Of a stretch of 11,443 nt of DNA, positions 5,013 to 11,443 are shown piece after piece; positions within the stretch are counted from its first letter, which is position 1; each line of letters starts with the position of its first letter. Location: NCBI GenBank assembly GCA_036556805.1, contig DATBIS010000028.1, positions 1 through 11,443 of the forward strand. The letters are read 5' to 3'. The translations under genes were made by a program, and so were the position numbers. This DNA is from DATBIS01 sp036556805 (lineage in GTDB: Bacteria > Actinomycetota > UBA4738 > HRBIN12). The notes beneath the pieces were generated by a model that was given only the letters and a program-made list of their open reading frames with translations, did no database searches and had not been told where the DNA came from.

Positions 5013-6647
5013 ATGGCAGCCGAACGCGTCCCCGAGGACGCCTGGATCGACTCGTTCAAGTGCGCCCGGTGCCGGCTGGAGTTCACCCTGCTCGCCGACC
5101 GGCCCGAGCGCCACACGGTGTTCAACGTCACGTGCCCGGGCTGCGCGAGCGCCGGCGCGTTCCTCCACTTCCGGACGGAGGGCCCGGTCGATCGGTCGGC
5201 GGTCTGGCCGCAGACCGGCAGCATCCGCATGTTCGACTCGATCCTGTACTCCTTCGACGGCGGCGCCGAGGTCGCGGAGCAGGTCGACGCCGTCGAGCTC
5301 GGCTACGAGCTCTCGGCGCTGACGGACGAGCCGAGCGTCGACGACGCGCCGGCCGAGCCGGAGGTCGCCGAGGGTCCGCCCGCCCCACCTCCCGCGCCGC
5401 CGAAGCGCGCGCTCGGCCAGATCCTGCTGTCGAACGGCCTGATCTCGCCGGCCGAGCTCGAGGGAGCGCTCGACCTGCACCGGCAGTCCGGCCGGTCGCT
5501 CGGCCGCGAGCTCGTCGAGCTGGGTCTGATCCAGGAGTCGGATCTCGTCCGCGCGCTCGCCGAACAATTGGGCCTCGAGTTCGTGAGTCTCTCGGAGATG
5601 CGACCGGACCCCGACGCGATCTCGATGCTCTCCCGGACGTTCGCCGAGCGCTACCGCGCGATCCCGATCGCCTCCCGCGACGGCGAGCTGCTCGTGGCGA
5701 TGTCGGACCCCACGAACGTGTTCGCGCTCGAGGACATCCGGGTCATCACGGGGCGCGAGGTCCGGCCCGTGGCCTCGACCGCGGCCGACATCGAGGCGGC
5801 GATCGGATGGCTGTCGCCCTCGATCGTCCCGTCGTCCCCTCGCCACCCCTCGACTCCGCACGCCCCGTCGGCCGGCGAGGTCGACGAGCTCCGCCGCGCT
5901 GTGGAGCAGGGCGAGCTCCGGTTGCACTACCTGCCGATCGTGGAGCTCACGACCACGCGCATCTGGGGCGTGGAGGCGCTCGTGCGCTGGGAGCACCCCA
6001 CGCGCGGGCTTCTCGGCCCGGTGGACTTCCTTCCGCTCGCGGAGGAGACCGGACTGATCCTCCCGGTCGGTACCTGGGTGCTCCATCAGGCCTGCCGCGA
6101 GGGGCTTCGCCTGCAGGAGGCGAGCGGCCGGCCGCTCGACGTCTCGGTGAACGTCTCGATCCGCCAGCTGGAGCAGCCCGACCTCGTCCAGGAGGTGGTC
6201 CGTGCGCTCGGCGCCTCGGGACTCGCGCCGAGGGCGCTCATCCTCGAGATCACGGAGACCGCGCGGATCGGGGACATGGACCAGGTGGTGGCGACGATGC
6301 AGGAGCTCAAGGCCCTCGGCGTCCGCCTTGCCGTCGACAACTTCGGATGCGGGTACGCGTCGCTCGAGTACGTGCAGCGCTTCCCGATCGACATCCTCAA
6401 GATCCACGGGTCGTTCATCGACTCGGTGAGCGCCGGCGGCGACTCCGCGACGCTGAGCGCCGCGGTGATCGAGCTGGCGGGCATCCTGAACTTTCAGCGG
6501 GTTGCCGTGGGGATCGAGCGCGCCGACCAGGTGCAGCTGCTGCGGCAGCTCGGCTGCGACGCCGCCGAGGGCGAATACTTCGGGCGGCCGATTCCGGTGA
6601 ACCCGATGTCGGACCTGCTCCGCGCGAAGTCGTCCGACCTCTCGTAG
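5013..6647 (+). CDS. Zinc ribbon - MshEN (GspE N-terminal) - degenerate EAL domain protein, probable c-di-GMP receptor
   Basis: A 544-residue soluble protein. Residues about 12-60 hold a zinc ribbon (C17, C20, C41, C44); a Pro/Ala linker lies at about 113-132; an MshEN/T2SSE_N domain at about 133-268; an EAL domain from about 290 to 532. MshEN binds c-di-GMP in MshE through two 24-residue motifs with a five-residue spacer; here these fall at 133-156 (LGQ, G142, LI) and 162-185 (LG, G171, LI). EAL domains hydrolyse c-di-GMP, and this one keeps E321 (EALVRW), N380, E412, D442 and K463. However, DDFG is D442-N443, the Glu of AEGVE is V499, and the Gln of QGY is E519. Hydrolysis is therefore doubtful and binding more likely. 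The start is uncertain: the ATG at 5013 has GGAGG only one base upstream, and TTG 4995 is an in-frame alternative. Confidence 0.9.
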   Translation: MAAERVPEDAWIDSFKCARCRLEFTLLADRPERHTVFNVTCPGCASAGAFLHFRTEGPVDRSAVWPQTGSIRMFDSILYSFDGGAEVAEQVDAVELGYELSALTDEPSVDDAPAEPEVAEGPPAPPPAPPKRALGQILLSNGLISPAELEGALDLHRQSGRSLGRELVELGLIQESDLVRALAEQLGLEFVSLSEMRPDPDAISMLSRTFAERYRAIPIASRDGELLVAMSDPTNVFALEDIRVITGREVRPVASTAADIEAAIGWLSPSIVPSSPRHPSTPHAPSAGEVDELRRAVEQGELRLHYLPIVELTTTRIWGVEALVRWEHPTRGLLGPVDFLPLAEETGLILPVGTWVLHQACREGLRLQEASGRPLDVSVNVSIRQLEQPDLVQEVVRALGASGLAPRALILEITETARIGDMDQVVATMQELKALGVRLAVDNFGCGYASLEYVQRFPIDILKIHGSFIDSVSAGGDSATLSAAVIELAGILNFQRVAVGIERADQVQLLRQLGCDAAEGEYFGRPIPVNPMSDLLRAKSSDLS

Positions 6648-6650
6648 CGA

Positions 6651-6974
6651 TCAGGGCCGACGATCGGCGTCGTGCTCCTCGCGCGTGAGCTCGGGTCGAT
6701 CGATCAGCGGCGACCGGGTATCGGACGGCTCCTCGCCCGGATCCGGCGACTCGAGGCTCGAGTAGCCCGCGAGCAGCGCGCCGACGAACGTCGCGAACAC
6801 GGCGCAGCCCACGAGCGCGATCCAGAAGCCGAGCCTGCCCGGTGCCGATACGATCGAGCCGACGATCACGCCGGCGACGACGCCCAGGAGCAGCCCGAGC
6901 GCGATCCCCGCGATGAGACGGGAGGAAAGCCGGCGGCGCATGCGTTCGTTCGCCGAGTCGGTGGTTGGCCTCAT
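6651..6974 (-). CDS. Small membrane protein with two transmembrane helices, function unknown
   Basis: A 107-residue protein I do not recognise. The basic N-terminus (RMRRRLSSR, 11-19) is followed by two Gly/Ala/Val-rich helices at about 20-43 and 49-71, with glycine-zipper-like spacing (GIALGLLLGVVAGVIVGS). The C-terminal tail of about 35 residues is hydrophilic and charged. By the positive-inside rule the N-terminus is probably cytoplasmic, giving a hairpin with the charged tail also inside. It converges on the EAL gene with three bases between stops and diverges from the exporter operon. No strong ribosome site precedes ATG 6974; ATG codon 12 (MRRRLSS) is an alternative start. A TACCCT hexamer (6997 to 6992) is a possible -10. 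Confidence 0.68.
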   Translation of the reverse strand: MRPTTDSANERMRRRLSSRLIAGIALGLLLGVVAGVIVGSIVSAPGRLGFWIALVGCAVFATFVGALLAGYSSLESPDPGEEPSDTRSPLIDRPELTREEHDADRRP

Positions 6975-6984
6975 CTCGAGGGCC

Positions 6985-7000
6985 TACCCATAGGGTACCC
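6985..7000. promoter_or_regulatory. Inverted repeat in the divergent spacer before the exporter operon
   Basis: TACCC-ATA-GGGTA (6985-6997) is a perfect five-base inverted repeat, overlapping the palindrome GGGTACCC (6993-7000). It includes possible -10 hexamers on both strands (TAGGGT on plus, TACCCT on minus). It could be a shared promoter with an operator, or coincidence. The arms are short. Confidence 0.3.
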
Positions 7001-7048
7001 CGCGCAACCGCCTGACATCGTTCGACCTCGTGTGGGAGTGTGCTCGGC

Positions 7049-8050
7049 ATGGGCGGCGACGCGATCCTCGTCGAGGGTCTTCGCAAGCAGTTCGGCGAGG
7101 TCGAGGCGCTCGCCGGCATCGACTTCGCCGTCGCGCCGGGCACCGTCTTCGGACTGCTCGGGCCGAACGGCGCCGGCAAGACCACCGCGGTGCGCGTGCT
7201 CGCGACCGTCCTGCAGCCGGACGGCGGTCGCGCGGAAGTGCTGGGGTACGACGTCGTGAAGCAGCCCGACGCGGTGCGCCGCCGCATCGGGCTCGCGGGC
7301 CAGTACGCCGCCGTCGATCCCAACCTCACCGGCCGGGAGAACCTCCGGATGGTGGGGCTGCTCGGCCAGCTGCCCCGACCGGAGATCCTTCCGCGCGCCG
7401 ACGAGCTGCTGCGCCGGTTCGACCTCGCGGACGCGGCGGACCGTCCCTTGCGCACCTACTCCGGAGGGATGCGCCGCCGGCTCGACGTCGCAGCGTCGCT
7501 GGTCTCGCGGCCTCCGGTGCTCTTCCTCGACGAGCCCACGACCGGTCTCGACCTCACCAGCCGCAACGAGCTCTGGGCGATGATCCGCGAGCTCGTGAGG
7601 GACGGGACCACCGTGCTGCTCACCACGCAGTATCTCGAGGAGGCCGATCAGCTCGCGCAGCGCATCGCGGTCGTCGACGGCGGGCGCGTCATCGCGAACG
7701 ACACCCCCGTTCGGCTGAAGTCGCAACTCGGGAGCACGGTCGTCGAGATGACGGTCCCCGGCGACGGCCGCGCCGAGCGCGCGCGGGAGATCCTGACGGA
7801 CCGCGTGGCGGGACGCGTGGAGGTCGAGGGCGACCGACTGCGCATCACGTCCGATCGCGGCGCGCAGGTGCTGATCGACGTGCTGCGCGGCCTCGACGGG
7901 GAGGGCCTCGAGCCCGAGTCGCTCACCGTGCGCGAGCCGAGTCTCGACGACGTCTTCCTCGCGCTCACCGGCCACCACGCCGAGTCCGAGGAGGAGCCCG
8001 GTGCCCCGGGGAAGCCCACGCGACGAAGGAAACGAGGCGAGGCCGCATGA
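7049..8050 (+). CDS. DrrA-type ABC exporter ATPase subunit
   Basis: A 333-residue ATP-binding subunit that powers the membrane partner encoded next. Motifs: Walker A GPNGAGKTT (38-46), Q-loop Q85, signature YSGGMRRR (137-144), Walker B VLFLDEP (157-163) with catalytic E162, D-loop GLD. The switch position reads TTQYLEEAD with Gln194 instead of His, as is usual in the daunorubicin-resistance DrrA group. Residues about 225-310 match the extra C-terminal domain of that group (ending EPSLDDVFLALTG), followed by a basic tail. The ATG at 7049 has GGGAG ten bases upstream; GTG 7040 is in frame but its ribosome site would be one base away. The stop overlaps the permease start (ATGA). The exported substrate is unknown; drug, lipid or glycolipid are all possible in this family. 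Confidence 0.95.
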   Translation: MGGDAILVEGLRKQFGEVEALAGIDFAVAPGTVFGLLGPNGAGKTTAVRVLATVLQPDGGRAEVLGYDVVKQPDAVRRRIGLAGQYAAVDPNLTGRENLRMVGLLGQLPRPEILPRADELLRRFDLADAADRPLRTYSGGMRRRLDVAASLVSRPPVLFLDEPTTGLDLTSRNELWAMIRELVRDGTTVLLTTQYLEEADQLAQRIAVVDGGRVIANDTPVRLKSQLGSTVVEMTVPGDGRAERAREILTDRVAGRVEVEGDRLRITSDRGAQVLIDVLRGLDGEGLEPESLTVREPSLDDVFLALTGHHAESEEEPGAPGKPTRRRKRGEAA

Positions 8051-8853
8051 GCTCGACCTCCGTGGCCGAGGCGCGCGACACGCGCGACCACCGAATCCCG
8101 TTCAGCCTGATGCGCGACACGTTCGCCGTCACGCAGCGGAACCTCATCGCGTACCGGCGAGTGCCGCAGCTCCTGGTGTTCTCCACGATCCAGCCGGTGA
8201 TCTTCGTGATCATGTTCCGCTACGTGTTCGGGGGGTCGATCAGCGTCCCCGGCGGCTCGTACGTGAACTACCTGATGCCCGGGATCTTCGTGCAGACCGT
8301 GGTGTTCGGCGCGATTGCGACCTCGATCGGCCTCGCGACCGACATGAAGACCGGCCTGATGGAGCGGTTCCACTCGCTCCCGATGGCGCGGTCGGCCGTG
8401 CTCACCGGACGCACGCTCGCCGACCTCTCGCGCAACGTCTTCGTGGTCGTCCTGATGATGACGGTCGGGTTTCTCGTCGGGTGGAGGCCCGTCGGCGTTC
8501 TCGAGGTGCTCGCGGGCGCCTTCCTCGTCTTGCTCTTCGGCTACGCGATGTCGTGGATCTTCGCGACGGTGGGCCTCGCGGTCGGTGATCCCGAGACCGC
8601 CCAAGCGGCCGCGTTCCCGGTGCTCGCGCCCCTCGTGTTCGCCTCCTCGGCGTTCGTCTCGGTCGATCGGATGCCGGGATGGCTGCAGGCGTTCGCACGC
8701 CACCAGCCGGTGTCCGTGACCGCCTCGGCGGTGCGCGCGATCGTGAACGGACAGCCGGCCGGAACCCTGGCCCTGCAGTCGATCGCATGGGGCGTCGGGA
8801 TCCTGCTGGTGTTCGCGCCGATCGCGGTGCGGCTCTACCGGCGCGCCGTCTGA
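8047..8853 (+). CDS. ABC-2 type (DrrB-like) exporter permease
   Basis: A 268-residue inner-membrane subunit that should form the translocation channel as a dimer with the preceding ATPase. About six transmembrane helices are visible, near 42-60, 76-96, 130-148, 152-178, 187-206 and 243-262. Between the second and third lies the family motif around MKTGLMERFHSLPMARS (100-116), and ADLSRN (125-130) opens helix 3. The cytoplasmic N-terminus is about 40 residues, including QRNLIAYRRVPQ, the usual coupling segment. The ATG at 8047 overlaps the ATPase stop by four bases, so translation is coupled. The last gene of the operon, it meets the SGNH-like gene tail-to-tail ten bases later. No local gene reveals the substrate. 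Confidence 0.94.
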   Translation: MSSTSVAEARDTRDHRIPFSLMRDTFAVTQRNLIAYRRVPQLLVFSTIQPVIFVIMFRYVFGGSISVPGGSYVNYLMPGIFVQTVVFGAIATSIGLATDMKTGLMERFHSLPMARSAVLTGRTLADLSRNVFVVVLMMTVGFLVGWRPVGVLEVLAGAFLVLLFGYAMSWIFATVGLAVGDPETAQAAAFPVLAPLVFASSAFVSVDRMPGWLQAFARHQPVSVTASAVRAIVNGQPAGTLALQSIAWGVGILLVFAPIAVRLYRRAV

Positions 8854-8863
8854 CGACTCGCGC

Positions 8864-10996
8864 TCACGACGCGATGACGGCGATGCCGTCGATCTTGATC
8901 GTGGTGCCGCTCGAGGCGGCGGATTTCGTTCCCGTCCAAGCCAGGGTCACCGTGTGGGTGCCGGTCGTCACGGTGCGAATCGACACCGTCTGCGCCTGCG
9001 CCCGTTTCGCATAGAGGTCGACGGTCGCCACGACCGCCCCGTCCACCAGGACGGTCATCCGCCCCGAGGATGGATCCAGGAGGGCGAGCACGCCGAACTT
9101 GCGGCCGGTGAACGTCAACGTCGCTTGCTGGCCGGTTCCGGTGAGGTGCGTCCTGGTACCGAGAAACGCGCCGGTCGCCGCGACGTGGGTGACCGTCCCC
9201 GCGTAGGAGACCGCCGGGTTGCCGTCGTCGAAGGGCACGGCGGCACAGCGCTCCTCGCCGGACGCGCTGTTGCCGACGGCATCGAAGGCGAACACCTGGA
9301 AGCAGTAGGTCGTCGCGGTCGAGCCGGTGATCGCGTACGAGGTCGCGGTCGAGGACTGGACCAGGACCGGCGTCCCCGCCGTCCCGATCCGTTGCCATAC
9401 GTCGTACCGGACGACACCCGTGTTGTCCGAGCCGGTCCACGAAGCCGAGACGGCGGTCGACCCGAGCAGCGTGTCCGCCGCCGGCAGGACCATCGTCACG
9501 GTGGGGGCGATCGCATCCACGGTCCATCCGAACGTGGCGGGCGGTGAGGACTGTTGCGTCCCGTCGAGGGCCCTTACGTCCAGGACGTGGCTTCCCCCGC
9601 CGAGACCCGAGATCGCGAACGGCGAGGCGCACGCGGAGGCGGTCGCCCCGTCGAGCGCACACGTGAACGTCACGCCTGCCTGCGCGTCGGTGAACTCGAA
9701 CGTGACGGAGGAGCCCGACGGATTCGAGGGCGTCGCGGTGAAGGTGGGAGCCGGCGGTGGGGGCGGCGGGGCCGACGCATCGACGGTCCACGCGAACGTC
9801 GCGGGCGCCGACACGTTCGCCTGCTGATCCACCGCGCGCACCTCGAAGACGTGACCGCCGTCCACGAGCCCCGAGATCGCGAACGGCGAGACGCACGCCG
9901 AGGCGGCCCCGCCGTCGACCGAGCACGTGAAGGTCACGCCGCTCTGCTGATCGGTGAACTCGAAGGTGACCGACGAGCCGGACGGATCGGAGGGCGTCAC
10001 CGTGATGATGGGGGCCGGCGGCGGCGAGGAGGCGTCGACCGTCCACGCGAACGACGCGGGCAGCGACGCGACCGCCGTCACCGCGCGAACCTCGAAGACG
10101 TGATCGCCGTCCACGAGGCCCGAGACCGCGAACGGTGACGCGCAGGCCTGGGCGGGACCACCGTCGATCGCGCACGTGAACGTCGCGCTCGACTGCGCGT
10201 CGGTGAACTCGAAGACCACCGAGGAACCGGATGGATCGCTCGGCGTCGTGGTGAGCGTGGGCGCGGGGGGAGCCGAGAAGAACCCCAGGAGGCGCTGCCC
10301 GACGTAGGCCTTGCCCGCCTTGTTGGGGTGGCAGCCGTCGGGGAGCGTCTGATTGTTCGCCAACGTGGCACCGGCCGAGGGCGTCTGGTAGCTCGAGATC
10401 AACGAGCCCATGTCGGGACCGAGCAGGACGTGCCCCTCGGCCACCAGCTGGTCGCGCAGCACCCGGACGTTGGCGGGGGCGCTCGGGCCGATGGAGTCGC
10501 AGACGTGCGGCGCCACGTAGTCGTTGATGGCCGAGAAGTAGATGGTGGCGCCGGGGATGCGCTCGCGGATCTCCGCGATCACCGCGAGGGCATCCGCGTG
10601 GCCGTTCGCCGGATCGTCCCCCACGCCCTCGCACCCCTGGAACCAGATCTGATCCGTCGGCGTGGCGGCGAGCGCGTCGGCGAACGCGTTCCACAGGTGC
10701 GAGTTCGGCAGATTGATCTCTGAGGCCCACACGCGCATGGTTCCGCCGTTATATGCGGTCATCGCCGGCCAGAACTGCGTGCCCCCGACCTGCTTGTAGC
10801 CCGCGATCGACATCTGCGTCTGGGAGCAACCGACGTAGCCGAACGAGGGGCCCGCGGCGAACAACGTGGGCAGCGAAACACCGCAGAAGCACGCGACCAG
10901 CGCCGCGACGATCAGCAGGCGAACGCCGCGAGCCGGGCGCCGAGCAACGGTGGACTCGTTCTGGTGGCGGGCGACACCTTCGGCCAGTCTCGACAT
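8864..10996 (-). CDS. Secreted SGNH-hydrolase-like protein with three Ig-like repeats, an FN3-like domain and a C-terminal beta-sandwich
   Basis: A 710-residue exported protein. A long basic N-region precedes a hydrophobic signal at about 27-48 (cleavage probably after FAA). Residues about 52-240 resemble an SGNH/GDSL esterase: block I YVGCSQTQ gives candidate nucleophile S58 (GCS instead of GDS), and block V PDGCHPNKAG gives D220 and H223. Block III, normally GxND, may be QGCEG (120-124), losing the Asn; IND at 157-159 is an alternative. Three Ig-like repeats follow (246-322, 328-408, 416-496), joined by proline-rich linkers, then an FN3-like region (about 497-590). A beta-sandwich (about 595-710) ends it, like modules on actinobacterial secreted proteins. 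Ligand binding is an inference. The ATG at 10996 has GGAGG five bases away. Likely target: acyl esters of extracellular or wall glycans, unproven. Confidence 0.85.
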   Translation of the reverse strand: MSRLAEGVARHQNESTVARRPARGVRLLIVAALVACFCGVSLPTLFAAGPSFGYVGCSQTQMSIAGYKQVGGTQFWPAMTAYNGGTMRVWASEINLPNSHLWNAFADALAATPTDQIWFQGCEGVGDDPANGHADALAVIAEIRERIPGATIYFSAINDYVAPHVCDSIGPSAPANVRVLRDQLVAEGHVLLGPDMGSLISSYQTPSAGATLANNQTLPDGCHPNKAGKAYVGQRLLGFFSAPPAPTLTTTPSDPSGSSVVFEFTDAQSSATFTCAIDGGPAQACASPFAVSGLVDGDHVFEVRAVTAVASLPASFAWTVDASSPPPAPIITVTPSDPSGSSVTFEFTDQQSGVTFTCSVDGGAASACVSPFAISGLVDGGHVFEVRAVDQQANVSAPATFAWTVDASAPPPPPPAPTFTATPSNPSGSSVTFEFTDAQAGVTFTCALDGATASACASPFAISGLGGGSHVLDVRALDGTQQSSPPATFGWTVDAIAPTVTMVLPAADTLLGSTAVSASWTGSDNTGVVRYDVWQRIGTAGTPVLVQSSTATSYAITGSTATTYCFQVFAFDAVGNSASGEERCAAVPFDDGNPAVSYAGTVTHVAATGAFLGTRTHLTGTGQQATLTFTGRKFGVLALLDPSSGRMTVLVDGAVVATVDLYAKRAQAQTVSIRTVTTGTHTVTLAWTGTKSAASSGTTIKIDGIAVIAS
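9509..10261 (-). repeat. Three tandem Ig-like repeats within the SGNH-like protein
   Basis: Each copy of about 80 residues reads roughly TPSDPSGSSVTFEFTD, then a TFTC...AC pair, SPFAISGLVDGxHVFEVRA and a closing FAWTVDA. TPSxPSG occurs at 251, 334 and 422, so copies are 83 and 88 residues apart; the extra length is a longer proline linker. Each copy has one cysteine pair (C275/285, C358/368, C446/456), probably a disulfide outside the cell. The high identity suggests recent internal duplication. Confidence 0.9.
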
Positions 10997-11135
10997 GATC
11001 CCTCCGCCGGCGGTACCGCAGCTGACAGTCTGATCCGGGAGCGGCGGCCGCGTCCAGCGAAACTGCCGCGCTTGTCGGACGATCCTCGGAAAACGGCTCT
11101 GTGGGAGACTCCGTGCTCACGTCGAGGAGGTACCG

Positions 11136-11443
11136 ATGGACCCTTGGTCGTTCGAGATTCACGGCCGCTTCGAGGAATCGACGATCGCGAGCGAGGCGCT
11201 GCGCGGCAACGCGCTCGGTGACCCGCACGATCGCCCGATCTGGGTGTACGTGCCGCCGGGGTACGATGACGACGCGTCGGCGCGCTTCCCTTCCGTGTAC
11301 CTGATCCAGGGCCTTACCGGACAGCTCGACATGTGGCGGAACCGCACCCCGTTCCGGCAGAACTTCCCCGAGACCGCCGACGCGATGTTCGCGCGCGGCG
11401 AGGCGCCGCCCTGCGTCGTCGTCTGGGTCGACTGCTGGACGTC
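11136..11443 (+). CDS. Putative esterase (esterase D / enterochelin-esterase-like alpha/beta hydrolase), N-terminal part
   Basis: The first 102 residues of a gene that runs off the right edge. IWVYVPPGYDDD (35-46) followed by FPSVYLIQGLTG (51-62) matches the opening strands of the putative-esterase family, in which the HG-type turn here reads QG. PPCVVVWVDCWT (91-102) is the next core strand. The nucleophile elbow and the catalytic Asp and His would lie downstream, so activity cannot be judged. No signal peptide is present, which suggests a cytoplasmic enzyme. The ribosome site GAGGAGG (11124-11130) sits five bases before ATG 11136. It diverges from the SGNH-like gene; the 139-base spacer shows no promoter I can call with confidence. 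Confidence 0.85.
   Translation, partial: MDPWSFEIHGRFEESTIASEALRGNALGDPHDRPIWVYVPPGYDDDASARFPSVYLIQGLTGQLDMWRNRTPFRQNFPETADAMFARGEAPPCVVVWVDCWT

Noticed and set aside
6656..6668. GCCGA-CGA-TCGGC hairpin just after the EAL stop codon as a terminator
   Set aside because: Only five pairs, no T-run, and inside the coding end of the convergent membrane-protein gene; likely chance in GC-rich sequence.
5060..6688. Long plus-strand open frame (542 codons) overlapping the EAL gene
   Set aside because: Arg/Pro-rich out-of-frame reading of the EAL gene; all domain motifs lie in the other frame.
9509..10261. Repeat-containing stretch as a CRISPR-like or mobile-element array
   Set aside because: The period is about 250 bases and stays in frame with an Ig-like protein repeat; there are no short identical repeats with unique spacers.
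8835..10730. Long minus-strand open frame (631 codons) overlapping the SGNH-like gene
   Set aside because: A frame-shifted shadow of the Ig-repeat gene. Its apparent repeats are the DNA repeats read out of frame.
10997..11135. TTGTCG (11072-11077) as a -35 for the esterase gene
   Set aside because: No TANNNT-like -10 lies about 17 bases downstream (GGCTCT instead), so the promoter is not supported.

Overview
The window is GC-rich DNA with dense, high-GC codon use and looks like a bacterial chromosome. An F420-type luciferase-like oxidoreductase, a DrrA/DrrB-type ABC exporter, a zinc-ribbon/class III cyclase/AAA-ATPase protein and possible leaderless starts point to a member of the Actinomycetota, perhaps a deep-branching or uncultivated one. 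That placement is an inference from gene content; no rRNA or marker gene is present. I see no tRNA, rRNA, CRISPR array, insertion sequence, integrase or phage gene. It reads as ordinary chromosome with several unusual multidomain proteins.

Layout. Positions 1-1933 (minus) hold the first 644 residues of a soluble class III nucleotide cyclase fused to a STAND-like ATPase; its end lies off the left edge. Next comes a 63-residue Cys/His protein (minus, 1974-2165). Diverging from it is a two-gene plus-strand unit: a 60-residue zinc ribbon (2205-2387) overlapping by four bases a luciferase-like monooxygenase (2384-3292). A 36-residue lysine-rich protein (minus, 3296-3406) is followed by a secreted beta-propeller protein with seven CX4C pairs (plus, 3550-4857) and a hairpin-rich spacer. 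At 5013-6647 (plus) lies a protein joining a zinc ribbon, an MshEN/GspE N-terminal domain and an EAL domain that has lost several catalytic residues. A two-helix membrane protein (minus, 6651-6974) diverges from a DrrA/DrrB-type exporter pair (plus, 7049-8853). A secreted SGNH-hydrolase-like protein with three Ig-like repeats (minus, 8864-10996) diverges from the start of an esterase D-like protein (plus, 11136 to the right edge).

How they fit together. Only two pairs are clearly co-transcribed: zinc ribbon plus monooxygenase (GTGA overlap) and exporter ATPase plus permease (ATGA overlap). The remaining genes alternate in strand, so no single pathway is evident. Two second-messenger systems are represented: a cyclase for cAMP or cGMP, and a probable c-di-GMP receptor. 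The most distinctive item is the zinc ribbon-MshEN-degenerate EAL protein, which looks like a c-di-GMP sensor rather than a hydrolase. Zinc-ribbon-like Cys clusters recur in four different proteins of the window.
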